Source: Cloeon dipterum (taxonomy: Eukaryota > Arthropoda > Insecta > Ephemeroptera > Baetidae). Taken from it: DNA of 64,000 nt. Position 1 is the first letter of the stretch, and each line of letters starts with the position of its first letter. The position numbers and the translations under genes were made by a program. The stretch lies in contig NC_088789.1 of assembly GCF_949628265.1 (NCBI RefSeq), positions 16,918,886 to 16,982,885 on the forward strand. The letters run 5' to 3'. Positions 1 to 11,795 of this stretch are shown here, piece by piece. The notes beneath the pieces were generated by a model. It had not been told where the DNA came from. It made no database searches and was given only the letters and a program-made list of their open reading frames with translations.

Positions 1-211
1 TCCCCATCTTTTTTCTTCCCCTCTACCCCTCCCCTCTTTACAATATAGCCACTGATCATAACAATATATATATAAGTCCATGGCAGCAACATACTTTATT
101 AAAGAAAGTTGAAGTGTTGTTGTGATAATGTTTACAGCCTGAGCTATTTTTTCTTCGTGGCAGTGTTTACAGCCTGAACTATTTTTCGTACGATACCATA
201 GTTCACACACG

Positions 212-2855
212 ATGGTAAAGCCTGAAGGTAATCACGGTTCCAATAATCAACATTCTGAGGCAATGCACAAAGGAGATGAACAGCAACCACCTCCAACGGC
301 AGACCCCCAAGAAAGGAATGAACGTCGTACACAGCCACCAAGTCACTCAAATGCGGAACCATCTACTTCTTATCAGGTAATTAATTCAACAAATTATTCC
401 AATATAGTGAATGGTTATATATGTTCTTGTTTTTCATTACGGGTACCGATTAGCCCCCACGTATATTATTGTTAATCTATATAATTTTTATTTGTTTTGC
501 ACATTTTCCAAAGCTATTAGAAATTATTTTGGAGCACACAAATATAAAGTAGAGGTCTCAGCCGCTAGAAGTAAGGTGGTGGCTGCCGGGATCAGTTTAG
601 CCAATATATAAATTATAAGTTTATATATTAGAGGTCTCAGCCAGGCAAATTTCGGGTCAGGAATAAAAAATTTTGGAGAAAAAACGTCTTCACTGTCAAA
701 AACTGCTGTGTAAACAAAAATAACTGAAAACAATAATAAACGTGTGGTTTGACAGTGTAAAGACGTCTTTTCTCCTCAATTTTTAATTTTTGACCCGAAA
801 TTTGCCTGGCTGAGACCTCTAATATAAACTTATAATTTATCTGTTAAGAAAGGTAAAAAAGGAATAAAAAAAATATACAACATACAACAACGATCTTGTT
901 AAATACCGTCTTTAACGAAATTTATGAGCACACCAATCGATTTTTGAAGGTAGAATTAGGTAAAGTGAATATTTTTTCCGACCAAAAAGTCCAGCGTGAC
1001 GTGCGTAGCGCACAAGAAGAACTTTTTTACCGCCAAAACAATATGAACCTATATGCGATAACTGCGTATGCGTCAGAACTGGTGGGGCGGCTGACGAGCT
1101 CTGACACATTATGCTGGTGGGGCGAAACTATTTGGTCGGAAAAATATCCACTTTACATAATTCGACCCTCAAGAAGCGATTGGTGTGCTCAGAAACTTCG
1201 TCAGACGGTATTTAAGGAATACGCGTCAACTCTCTACCATGTCGAATGCAAAAAAAATTTACATTTTATTTTCACTATCAATTAATATCAATGCCAATTT
1301 TTGACCAATTAGGGAGCTCGTAATGAATTATGATTAAACCTATGAATTGTATGTACCTGTCCCTGGAGATTCAAAGGACCAAGTGCTAGAGCTAAAACAG
1401 TGCAGAATTGTGTAAATTGTTTTCCAATCAGACTTGAATATATATAAGAAAAATGTTTGATGTATAATCTGATCTCGTAGGTGTCCGGCGTTCTATCAGC
1501 CGGAAATCTCACGCCCTAGCTTTGAATATTTTTTATAGCTCGGGGCAATATTTTCACTGGGAACGGGTTCCATATTCAAGTGTGTTTGAAACATGAAAAC
1601 TCAACTCTAATACAATTTTAACTCTTTTCCATACGTACTGACCTTGACCACTATTTTTTGTCATCAGGACCGATCTGCACCAGTGAAGCAACCATCTTAC
1701 AATCAACAGCGACCGCAGCAGCAGCAGCACAATGAAGCTAACAAGAAGTTGGGAAAAGTGACGAAGAACACAAGCCGGAGGAACGGATGGGGCAACTTGA
1801 GTTACGCGGAATTGATAACTAAGGCCATATTATCTTCGGAAGACCAACGACTCACTCTTTCAGAAATTTATGACTATTTGATCAGAACGATTCCGTACTT
1901 CGCTGAGAGGAGTAGCCCGTCTGCCTCTGCAGGTTGGAAGAATTCTATCAGACACAATCTATCGCTGCATAATCGCTTTCAACGCACGCACAACGAGAAT
2001 TCCAGCAAGTCCTCTTGGTGGAGCATAAACTTTAACGAAATGAGTGGAAAGAGTAACCGCAAGCGGGGCACCAACCCCGAGAAGAAGCGCGGAAAAAAAG
2101 GCGAACCTAATCCAGTTTCTCGATCACGCACAGTGCAGATGAGCAACCCACAGAGAGTTCCACGGAACTGCTATCCACCTCCAGAGGACATAGTCATCCC
2201 TAGATCAACGCAGACATCTGTCGGAAACAACTTTGGAATCCAGAATCAACTGCCGCACTATGAAAACAACGCATACTACCCAAATTCACATTTCAACAAT
2301 GGTGGTGGAGAAATGAATTATCAGCAACCTCCGCAACCTCCCGGAATATACGCGCAGCAAATTCAACCTCCACGAGAGCAGATGCCAATGCAGAATCATT
2401 TAATATCAGAGTTGCCAGGGCAGAGACAGATACCAATGACGCAACCCGGAATGCCCTTTCAACAGCAGGAGTATCTACAGATGGCACCGCTGCAAAATCC
2501 ACCTATGGAGCAGCAGTACTTTTCATCGGCACCTAATATCTACTCGCAGGAAGATGGTACTTTTGAACAGTATCCGCCAAACTATTGTACAATACACGGA
2601 AATCATGGTTTTTGTAATGATTGCAACGAGCCGCAGCCGTTGCCCGAAAGCAATTTGTCCAATGTTGATGAAATTAGATATGTGTATGGACCTCCGAATA
2701 ATGAAGATATTGCAAATTACCAAAATTACGATGGTGCAATTCAACACTTTGCGGAAATTTCCAATGCCGATGATCCATCCACCAATACACCAAATCAAGA
2801 TGAGAATGACCTCCCTGATGAAGCTGGTCCTTCTAACAAACGTCCCGAAGCATAA
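212..2855 (+). CDS. FOXO-like forkhead transcription factor (divergent paralogue), two exons
   Basis: Exons 212-376 and 1668-2855 join in phase 0 (CAG|gtaatt ... catcag|GAC) into a 450-residue protein. The forkhead DNA-binding domain lies at about residues 94-185. It has the FOXO-type helix 3 with SAGWKNSIRHNLSLHNRF, the extra residues before it that set FOXO apart from other forkheads, and the following KSSWW wing. A basic stretch (about 185-200, rich in R/K) should act as a nuclear localisation signal. The C-terminal half is Q/N/P-rich and acidic near its end, as in an activation domain. Known for the family: nuclear factor restrained by insulin/AKT phosphorylation. Odd here: the site matching the second AKT serine (RRRxxS in FOXO) reads RSRTVQM, with glutamine (Q212) in place of serine. 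The first AKT motif is not clear in exon 1. The protein is shorter than usual FOXO proteins (about 600-670 residues). Most likely a fast-evolving FOXO duplicate rather than the main FOXO gene. AATAAA signals lie at 3120-3125 and 3138-3143. Confidence 0.85.
550..606 (+). repeat. Truncated copy of the AGAGGTCTCAGCC-end element
   Basis: It begins TAGAGGTCTCAGCCG and continues with a degenerate GTAAGGTGGTGGCTG stretch that matches the left part of the element at 29085-29264. It breaks off where the palindromic element at 611 starts. It lies in the intron of the FOXO-like gene. Confidence 0.6.
611..839. repeat. Palindromic MITE-like element with AGAGGTCTCAGCC ends
   Basis: The two arms (about 611-706 and 745-839) are inverted copies. 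Each starts outside with AATTATAAGTTTATAT, then TAGAGGTCTCAGCCAGGC and AAATTTCGGGTCA, and both run inward to a GACGTCTT/CACTGTCAAA block. The loop is about 40 bp. It has no coding capacity. The GAGGTCTCAGCC terminus links it to the elements at 550, 6813, 14932 and 29085. It sits inside the FOXO-like intron, so the pre-mRNA can form a hairpin of about 95 bp. Confidence 0.75.
899..1219. repeat. Inverted-repeat element with TTAAATACCGTCT ends
   Basis: Arms of about 85-90 bp face each other (about 899-985 and 1130-1219). Both start TTAAATACCGTCT, both carry GAGCACACCAATCG, and both end in a GGATATTTTTCCGACC-type block with scattered mismatches. The element ends are TTAA, the target of piggyBac-type insertions, but no transposase is present. 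The apparent 129-codon open frame across it is explained by the repeat and is not called a gene. Confidence 0.6.
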
Positions 2856-4102
2856 AATTGTGCACGGTGCGTTGGGCGCAAGCCAGTAAGGCGCAAGATC
2901 CGCGGATATTGTGCGTTGGATAACCGCACCATGAAATCGGTCCCGGAGCCACTTTTCGTGATTTTTTCAACGAGTATTTCACAAAGGAAAAGAAACCTGG
3001 AAGCGCACGGTACGTTGGGATTGGAATTGTATTTATTTTCATTTATCTTCGATACAACGTTGTATAATATCATCTATTGCTGTCCGAACATTTGCATACA
3101 TGTCAATAACAAATACATAAATAAATCACATAGTATTAATAAATAACATCATCTCATTTAGCATTTTTAAATTCATTCATCTTGTAAAATTTGATCAGGT
3201 ATATACATAAATGATTTGAGCTTTCTTTCAAAATCCTCTTGTTCCACATTACGAATCGTTATCGGAATTTGATTATACAAAGTTTAGCATATACATATGC
3301 CATACGGTTATGGTCGCTGCAGTTGGTTGGGGTGCGCGCGCATATCAATATGTTCCTTGGTTTTTAGGTTCCTGAGAATCTCAATGCTTTGAGACAGGAA
3401 ACCTTGATGTAGCTCACCCATGGAAGTAAGAAATGTAAATAAATTTTTGAGATATATATGTTTTATTCAAATATTTTGATTATGTTGCAATAATGTTTTA
3501 CAGTGTTTGGTAGGAAACATTTTATCTTAATATGAGGTGTTTATTTCCAAGATTCTATAGCCAGGATACTGAAATGTAATTAATATATTATCTTATGTAT
3601 TGTATTGAATCGCAAAATTAACAGAAAATACTGGAAACGAGGCTGGCGGTACCTTGATTCATGCAGGCTACTGTTTGTTAAGTTTTATCCATCCAGTTAT
3701 TTCGGCTAATACCGGAAAGCACTATATATTAATGCGAAAATACTCAGAAAATTGAACAAGATTATTTTGAATTACATAGATTCAATATAGGCGATCAATG
3801 CACGTGCTGAGTGCCTAATTTCACTTCATGTAAGTGCCATATTAGCTTTTATATTTTATTTGATGGTTCCTTGAATAATCTTCTTGCACAAATGAGACTG
3901 ATAGGCCTGTGATAAGTCATTGAAGAAATCATGTTTCCTATACGAGCTTAAGACAATTTAAAGTATTATTATTTATGATATTCTTGTTTATTCTTGCAAT
4001 GGTCAATACAATAAACACATTGAATAGATGAGACGATTTTTATTTTGAATTTTAGTGTGTAAGACTTTATTAATTAAATAAATGTGTGTTCAAACTGTTC
4101 CC

Positions 4103-4103
4103 T

Positions 4104-4160
<57 letters not shown>
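4103..4160. repeat. Microsatellite (TG)n(TA)n
   Basis: A short TG run passes directly into about 23 TA repeats. Open frames over it (alternating Tyr-Ile) are artefacts. Confidence 0.95.
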
Positions 4161-4162
<2 letters not shown>

Positions 4163-4610
4163 ATGACATATTTAAAGTTATTGACGCCGGGCGGTGTACC
4201 TATACTTTAAATTTTAAAGCGTTAATAAACTTCTCGTTACCCAAACCAAATAGACAAACAGAACATATACTACTTATAAAAAGGTGGACGGCGGGCACAA
4301 ACTTATTCCTCCTTGCACAGACCTCGGTTCATTTGATTTCATTCTGTGGACTGCAATATTCCAATAAATCGAACAGTGGTAGAATGTGCCAGTATTTTAA
4401 TAATGAGTTTTAGCAAGTTGTTCAATAAATTATTATGATATATTAGATTGAAATTATTGTTCCAAAATTTTACCTGTTTGCACGAGAGGTTGTTAAGGAA
4501 GCAGGCTTTCTATCGGGCAACAAAAAATATGAGATGGTGTAAGGACTGACCAGCCCCTTTCACTTTGGCGGTATTTGATTGATGAATTAGACACACTCAT
4601 ATTTATATAT

Positions 4611-4635
4611 AAACACACACACACACACACACACA
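4611..4635. repeat. Microsatellite (AC)n
   Basis: About 12 uninterrupted AC dinucleotides in AT-rich non-coding DNA. Confidence 0.9.
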
Positions 4636-5152
4636 TCCATCACATATTTCATGAAATGAATTTTGCTTAGCATATTATTTTTTAAGACAAATGTGATTTT
4701 TCCTGAGAACTGTTTGAAAATTACCAAAAGGCTGGTAATTCTCTCTTTATGTTTTTCGAAAGTCACTGCTTCTTGTTGTCAAGATGCGTAAAAAACTCAT
4801 CAATCACGTGAAAGACAAGGGCACCTGAAATACAAAAAAGATTTGAAGTTTTCACTGGATCAAGGCAATTTTGGTGACCGGGCTTGTCCCCATCGATTGA
4901 ATTATATATTTTTTTTCTCGTCATTTTAACTCCCACGGTCATGAGGGTCACTTTTCAGGCACAAAAATCTCAGCTTCATCAACGAGGAAAAGTCTTATTA
5001 TTTCTTCATCATCAGGATATTAGCTATAATCGAATGATCTCTTCAAATTTGCTTTAGGCAATATTTATGTAACCTATTTTCTTTAAAAGGACTCATAATT
5101 CAAAACAATTTGCAATGTTTGATCTTGAGTAACTACTATTTAACACGAAAAA

Positions 5153-6746
5153 AGCTGAGCAGTTATTTGCGAGATTGGAGGTCGATTGGACGCGATTTTT
5201 CAGCGTGGAAATTTTTAGGTGGCAGTCATATTTGCTTAAAGTACTTGTTAATAGATGGTGAAATTCCAAATTTGAAGCTCGGGAATGGGGGCGTTCCCTA
5301 TTTTTTCGGTTTCTCAAAAATACCCGAAAACAAATTGTGTAAATGAATTCTAAACTGCAACTCTTGACTGCATTGAGGTATCACCTTAAAATTTTCACTG
5401 CCCAACCTAGTTTTTGATCCTGAACAACTTTTGCATTTACAAAAAATTCGCAGGTCGAAGGTCAAGGTCACCTTTTGCGACCTTTTTTTGAAAATTCAAA
5501 ATTAAGGGATGATAGCCCCCTACGATTTTTTTGGGGTTCAGGGCTGAAATGTAGCCCGTGAAATTCTGCACAAGTACACCAAGTTTCATAGGTGCAATCG
5601 CGATAGTTTTGCTGCAATTCGAATATGAAGTTTGAAAACCTGCTCGAGGCCGCTTGACCGCCCATGCACTTTGAGCGGCGAGTTTGCCTCTCGTTCTTCA
5701 AGTTGATTTTTTTCGCATTTCACTTGCTTAGAAACACCAAGAGGGCCTAGGGTAGACCAAGGAAGGTCAAAATCGACCTTCAGGGTCTGTCCCTGACGTG
5801 ACCCTGAGATACAAAATTTCAAAAATTTCCAATTTCATCGAACTTGGTGTCTTTTTGTAAGTTTTCACCACTGTACAGCTCAAATATACAGCCAAAACTG
5901 CCGAATGAAAATCCTGAAACCTGACCATTTTGCACATCACGTCTGGATGAATGTCTACCACAATTACTTCAAGAACCGGTTTCAGGATTTTCATTCGGCA
6001 GTTTTGGCTGTATATTTGAGCTGTACAGTGGTGAAAACCTATAAAAAGACACCAAGTTCGATGAAATTGGAAATTTTTGAAATTTTATATCTCAGGGTCA
6101 CGTCAGGGACAGACCCTGAAGGTCGATTTTGACCTTCCTTGGTCTACCCTAGGCCCTCTTGGTGTTTCTAAGCAAGTGAAATGCGAAAAAATCAACTTGA
6201 AGAACGAGAGGCAAACTCGCCGCTCAAAGTGCATGGGCGGTCAAGCGGCCTCGAGCAGGTTTTCAAACTTCATATTCGAATTGCAGCAAAACTATCGCGA
6301 TTGCACCTATGAAACTTGGTGTACTTGTGCAGAATTTCACGGGCTACATTTCAGCCCTGAACCCCAAAAAAATCGTAGGGTGCTATCATCCCTTAATTTT
6401 GAATTTTCAAAAAAAGGTCGCAAAAGGTGACCTTGACCTTCGACCTGCGAATTTTTTGTAAATGCAAAAGTTGTTCAGGATCAAAAACTAGGTTGGGCAG
6501 TGAAAATTTTAAGGTGATACCTCAATGCAGTCAAGAGTTGCAGTTTAGAATTCATTAACACAATTCGTTTTTTGGGTATTTTTGAGATACCGAAAAAATA
6601 GGGAACGCCCCCATTCCCGAGCTTCAAATTTGGAATTTCACCATCTATTAACAAGTACTTTAAGCAAATATGACTGCCACCTAAAAATTTCCACGCTGAA
6701 AAATCGCGTCCAATCGACCTCCAATCTCGCAAATAACTGCTCAGCT
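5153..6746. repeat. Giant inverted repeat (foldback), 769-bp arms, 56-bp loop
   Basis: The left arm 5153-5921 is matched in reverse complement by 5978-6746. Both arms are 769 bp and differ only at scattered bases (for example around 5515 against 6380, and 5857 against 6045). The outer ends read AGCTGAGCAGTTATTTGC; the inner ends read GAATGAAAATCCTGAAACC. Each arm holds a triple AGGTCA-like motif (5452-5470 and 6428-6446). The open frames on both strands are mirror images with no recognisable domain. It is either a foldback transposon or a recent inverted duplication. I see no clear target-site duplication. Confidence 0.9.
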
Positions 6747-6812
6747 CCAAAAATTTTAATTGGTAAGTGTTGAAAAAAAATATTTAAAATATCCGTGCTG
6801 TATATTAATGAA

Positions 6813-7081
6813 TAGAGGTCTCAGCCAGCCGCGCTGCGCCGCGCCAGGCGGCAAATTTTGGGTCACCAGCCGCCGTGAATCTGGCTAACTTGCGCCAGCC
6901 ACGCCAGCCGCCGGTAAAAATAGTCAAAAATTAAATAGTGCGCAGAAGATAAAATATCTTCTAAACCATTGGGCCGCTAAGCACTATCAAACTTCACGTT
7001 TAAATTATTAAATTATTGTCAGCCGCGACAGCCAACAGCCGCTGGAGAAAATGGCCAGCCAGCACCACAGCTTTAAATCTT
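6813..7081 (+). mobile_element. Non-autonomous element, AGAGGTCTCAGCC family, with 10-bp direct repeats
   Basis: It starts TAGAGGTCTCAGCCAGCCGC and continues with a CGCCAGCC-rich body. That body matches the reverse complement of 29085-29264 and the copy at 14932-15140. The right end (CAGCTTTAAATCTT) lacks the inverted terminus. TATTAATGAA occurs directly on both sides (6803-6812 and 7082-7091) and looks like a target-site duplication. No coding capacity. It lies between the two giant foldbacks. Confidence 0.7.
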
Positions 7082-7232
7082 TATTAATGAAATAAAGTCA
7101 AGGCGATGGAGTGTTTTAATATTTTAAAACAAAATATGTTTTTGATGCGATGGCTATTAAAGTCAAATCAAACATTAAAGCAATCAAAATTTTAATATTA
7201 AAAAGACAGTCGCTTCTGTGTAACAAAAAAAC

Positions 7233-9887
7233 ATATATGAGCCACATTCCGTCAAAGCAACAAATTTCTGTCCGGGGGTCGATGGATTTTGATGAATTTT
7301 TTTTTGCGGTAATTTGGCCCTAATTGTACTACAATACAATTGAGAAAACTCCGACTTTCCAATTTTTGCGGGTTTTGCGGGCGTTAAAGGGTCAAAATCT
7401 GGGAATTTTGAGTACTTCATAACTTTGCTCAGGGTGGTCCTAGAACAAAAATTAAAAAACCCGCAAACTCGTCTTAACAAGACAAACAACTTTTACATTG
7501 ACCTCAAAGTGGTAGGTCAAAGGTCAAGGTCATAAAAATTGATTTTTTTTATTTTGAACTCAAATTTGAAAATGAATATATCGAAATTTTTTATTTTTTT
7601 CATGACCAATTTGTAGAGCATAAAAAATTGAGTTAAAAACGTTAAAATTTGGAATGGCGTTTTGCCTCATTTTTTTAATAAAAAATGAAAACTTCGAAAA
7701 CCCTTGTTTTTCGAGGTTGGTAAAAAACGATGATTGACCAAATCTCGACTTCTAGTCATCCGAATTTAAAAAACCGCATACCGTTAGACTCCTCTCGACG
7801 TCCCTAAGTGCATTAAAGGGGTATGAGACCCACCAACCCCCAACCCCCTTTTAACCCCCTAAATAACGTGAAATTTAGAATTTTTCGTCCGTTTCAACAC
7901 CTTATCATGACGTTGACGAGTAATTGTCTTCTTCAAACCAATTCATTAACTTAGTTCACTCAAAGACGAGTCAAATGGAACTTATTTTTTGTAAATAGGA
8001 CCACCACAACCTGAGATTCGGGTGCACAAAGATTTTTTTCCAAACGCGATGCAATAAAATTCTGGATGATCGACCAAATCTCGACTTCTAATCATCTGAT
8101 TTTGAAAAACCGCATACCGTTAGACTCGTCTTGACATCCCCAAGTGTACTAAAGGGGTATGAGACCCACCAACCCCCAACCCCCATTTCGCCCCCTTAAT
8201 AAATGTGAAATTTAGCATTTTTTCGGTCGTTTCAACACCTTTATCTTGACGTTGACGAGTAATTGTCTTCTTCAAACCAATTCAGCTACTTAGTTCACTC
8301 AAAGATGAGTCAAATGGAACTTATTTTTTGTAAATAGGACCACCACAACCTGAGATTCGGGTGCACAAAGATTTTTTTCCAAACGCAAAGCAATAAAATT
8401 CTGGATGATCGACCAAATCTCGACTTCTAATCATCTTATTTTGAAAAACCGCATACCGTTAGACTCGTCTTGACATCCCCAAGTGTACTAAAGGGGTATG
8501 AGACCCACCAATCCCCAACCCCCATTTAATCCCCTTAATAACGGGAAATTTAGCATTCTTTCGTCCGTTTCAACACCTTAGCACGACGTTGACGAGTAAT
8601 TGTCTTCTTTAAACCAATTTAGTTACTTAGTTCACTTCAATACGAGTCAAACGGTACTTAATTTTTGTAAATAGGACCACCTTTTTGTGTTTTGTTCGAG
8701 ATTTGGTGCTCACCGAGCATTTTAATGCATCCGCGTCTTAATAAAAAACTTTGTGCCACACAAATATCAGGTTGTTGTGGTCCTATTTTCAAAAATTAAG
8801 TATCGTTTGAATCGTTTTGAAGTGAACTAAGTAAATGAATTGGTTTGAAGAAGATAATTACTCGTCAACGTCATGATAAGGTGTTGAAACGACCGAAAAA
8901 ATGCTAAATTTCACATTATTAAGGGGGCGAAATGGGGGTTGGGGGTTGGTGGGTCTCATACCCCTTTAGTACACTTGGGGATGTCAAGACGAGTCTAACG
9001 GTATGCGGTTTTTCAAAATCAGATGATTAGAAGTCGAGATTTGGTCGATCATCCAGAATTTTATTGCATCGCGTTGGGAAAAAAATCTTTGTGCACCCGA
9101 ATCTCAGGTTGTGGTGGTCCTATTTACAAAAAATAAGTTCCATTTGACTCGTCTTTGAGTGAACTAAGTTAATGAATTGGTTTGAAGAAGACAATTACTC
9201 GTCAACGTCATGATAAGGTGTTGAAACGGACGAAAAATTCTAAATTTCACGTTATTTAGGGGGTTAAAAGGGGGTTGGGGGTTGGTGGGTCTCATACCCC
9301 TTTAATGCACTTAGGGACGTCGAGAGGAGTCTAACGGTATGCGGTTTTTTAAATTCGGATGACTAGAAGTCGAGATTTGGTCAATCATCGTTTTTTACCA
9401 ACCTCGAAAAACAAGGGTTTTCGAAGTTTTCATTTTTTATTAAAAAAATGAGGCAAAACGCCATTCCAAATTTTAACGTTTTTAACTCAATTTTTTATGC
9501 TCTACAAATTGGTCATGAAAAAAATAAAAAATTTCGATATATTCATTTTCAAATTTGAGTTCAAAATAAAAAAATCAATTTTTATGACCTTGACCTTTGA
9601 CCTACCACTTTGAGGTCAATGTAAAAGTTGTTTGTCTTGTTAAGACGAGTTTGCGGGTTTTTTAATTTTTGTTCTAGGACCACCCTGAGCAAAGTTATGA
9701 AGTACTCAAAATTCCCAGATTTTGACCCTTTAACGCCCGCAAAACCCGCAAAAATTGGAAAGTCGGAGTTTTCTCAATTGTATTGTAGTACAATTAGGGC
9801 CAAATTACCGCAAAAAAAATTCATCAAAATCCATCGACCCCCGGACAGAAATTTGTTGCTTTGACGGAATGTGGCTCATATATATAT
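7233..9887. repeat. Giant inverted repeat (foldback) with unequal arms
   Basis: The left arm (about 7233-8681) and right arm (about 8770-9887) are inverted copies. Their outer ends are ATATATGAGCCACATTCCG and its complement, and the loop is about 90 bp. The left arm is longer by about one unit of an internal tandem repeat. Both arms carry AGGTCAAAGGTCAAGGTCA (7514-7532, and inverted at 9585-9603). The identical open frame at both ends has no recognisable domain. The right end runs into a TA microsatellite. It is distinct in sequence from the neighbouring foldback at 5153-6746, apart from the AGGTCA motif. Confidence 0.88.
7736..8681 (+). repeat. Tandem repeat inside the foldback arm, unit about 336-339 bp
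   Basis: The unit start GACCAAATCTCGACTTCTA recurs at 7736, 8072 and 8411, each followed by an ACCGCATACCGTTAGACTC block, a GGGGTATGAGACCCACCAA block and a TTTGTAAATAGGACCACC block. The opposite arm has only two inverted units (starting points near 9046 and 9382). Confidence 0.85.
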
Positions 9888-9903
9888 ATATATATATATA
9901 TAT
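9876..9903. repeat. Microsatellite (TA)n
   Basis: Pure TA run directly at the right end of the large foldback. A short TATATA is also present at its left end. Confidence 0.9.
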
Positions 9904-11754
9904 TGTATTATTTGGTATTTGAGCGAATACATTGTGCTGAGCTTCGAGGGACGAGCGTTGCTTATATAATTCTCTAGTGCAATTTCAGTCCAATTATGCA
10001 AATTGAGCGAGCAGAGTGGTGTACATTACTGGCAGCTCGTTGGTCCGGGTGCATGTAGAAATGGGAGAGCAGTGAGAGAGTTATGACATCTAGGGGTAGG
10101 TGAGGTCGTATATGGGTCAGGTCGGCGTGCAAGCTAGGTGGTTAGCCTCGAGATGTAATGGCCGATTTTCTGCTCAGCTCAATGGCTGTTTTTTCCCCAC
10201 CGTCGTAATGCAAATTTTAGACGAGATTTCTTGATTGTCCCAGCTTTTTCGCCTTATTCGTCTATAGAACCCGAGCGTCATTGCGTCTCACGCAGACTAA
10301 ATGCGGAAAAGTGCGGCAGCGGCAGCGGCGAGTAATGTCACATATCGGAAAAAGCGGAAAAAGATAGATTTGAAATTCAAATCTTGTCGCGTACATAATA
10401 CGGATGATGCGTTTTCCTTCTATCTCGCAACATTTATATCTAAAAGTGCTTGCGTTTTGCCATCGAGCAGATTTGCTGTTTTCTTTTGCACGAATCGCCC
10501 CGCTCGGCTTTACGTGTACAAGATTTCGGCTCCGACCAAGGGTGCGTCGCTCTTTATATTCGCATGCTATATATTTGGAAAAAATAACATGTAAAATTGC
10601 CTTTTCTCTTTATGCTACCAAAGCGGCAGTGCAAGCCAAAAAGAAACAAACCGTCCATGAGAGCTCAGCAGGCTAAAAAATCACATTTTTTAAGGCAGTC
10701 TTCAGAGGATATTTTGCTCGGAATCAGTCAGTCGCCTAATAACCTCTTGTCCGCCGACCTTTATAATGGTTTCTCTAGAAAGGTTCCGGCAAACGTTTAG
10801 TCCGTTGACAGGATGGCTCCAACTGAAGCTCGCTGTCTTGCGGGTATAGTATTTTTTTAACTTATTCAAACAATACTTCTGGGTGACTTAAAATTTGAGC
10901 AACCTTTTGAATACTCATTTTAATTTTATATTGGTGCGTCGACTTTACGCATGTGTCCCTCAGGTAACCCCTTCCTCGTAACCCCTGGTGCGACCCTGTC
11001 TGTTGGTGTACCATTACAGTCGTTTAGGTCGGCACCCTTCACACTGCAAAGTGGTCGGCAGCTTAAGGAGATACTTTGTATAGGACTCTGGCTCCCTATA
11101 TAGCCTAATACACACGACTTCGGCATCGGAAACGTCCTCTGCTCTAATGAGCGTCACCGTTCGACATCGTCGACTCCGACTACACCAATAATTTTTCTAC
11201 AATAATTGTTTGATTTGTAATTTTTACATACACCAGCAACTTAAATTCATTTAAAGGGTCGATTCTATGGGCTGAGTTAATCGCTTATTTTGTTAGATTT
11301 TAATAATAACGATTATTGCCATTTTTTATTGTTACGTTATAATATTTTTCTTTAAATCTGAAAAAAAATTAGGTGACAATAATCCTGATTACAGATTGTA
11401 ATAAGAAATAAAAACTTTTTCATGCTCTTGAATGCAAATCTGTGATGAAATAAAAATTCCTGGGCGTACATATTCCATGCAGCGCGCAATGATTAGAGGT
11501 GCAAATTCCAGACCGCTCTTTTTGCGAGCGTAAAACAATAAGAAAATACTTTGGGGGCTGCGCGCTCTCGGCAGCGAGTGAGCCTTCCTGGCAGCTACCT
11601 CGTGCCGTGGAAATGCAGAAATGCCTACACACAGAAGTGCGGACGACTATACGGGGACTGCCAACTTGGTTAATAATACAGTAATGCAGGCGAGCGAGCG
11701 AGTGTGGCTGTGGTGTAAAAGTGGGACTGCCGTGCGCGCTCCGTTCCGTTGATG

Positions 11755-11755
<1 letters not shown>

Positions 11756-11790
<35 letters not shown>
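11756..11790. repeat. Microsatellite (TG)n
   Basis: About 17 uninterrupted TG dinucleotides. The open frame across it on the other strand (alternating His-Thr) is an artefact. Confidence 0.95.

Positions 11791-11795
<5 letters not shown>

Larger units (their letters stand above)
2856..5152. other. Gene-free AT-rich stretch with 3' UTR of the FOXO-like gene
   Basis: After the FOXO-like stop codon this holds the likely 3' UTR up to the AATAAA signals at 3120-3143. AT-rich DNA follows, with two microsatellites. I see no exon chain, conserved protein or RNA gene. Confidence 0.5.

Noticed and set aside
896-1285. 129-codon open frame
   Set aside because: It lies across an inverted-repeat element in the FOXO-like intron; its two ends are mirror copies and no domain is seen.
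4084-4413. 109-codon open frame with alternating Tyr-Ile
   Set aside because: Produced by the TA microsatellite.
5468-6430. Identical open frames on both strands of the 5.2-6.7 kb region
   Set aside because: Mirror images made by the inverted repeat; no known domain, no introns or signals around them.
7184-9864. Matching open frames starting MFVLLRRVCG at both ends of the second foldback
   Set aside because: Same reason: duplicated by the inverted repeat, low complexity, no domain. A coding remnant of an element cannot be fully excluded.
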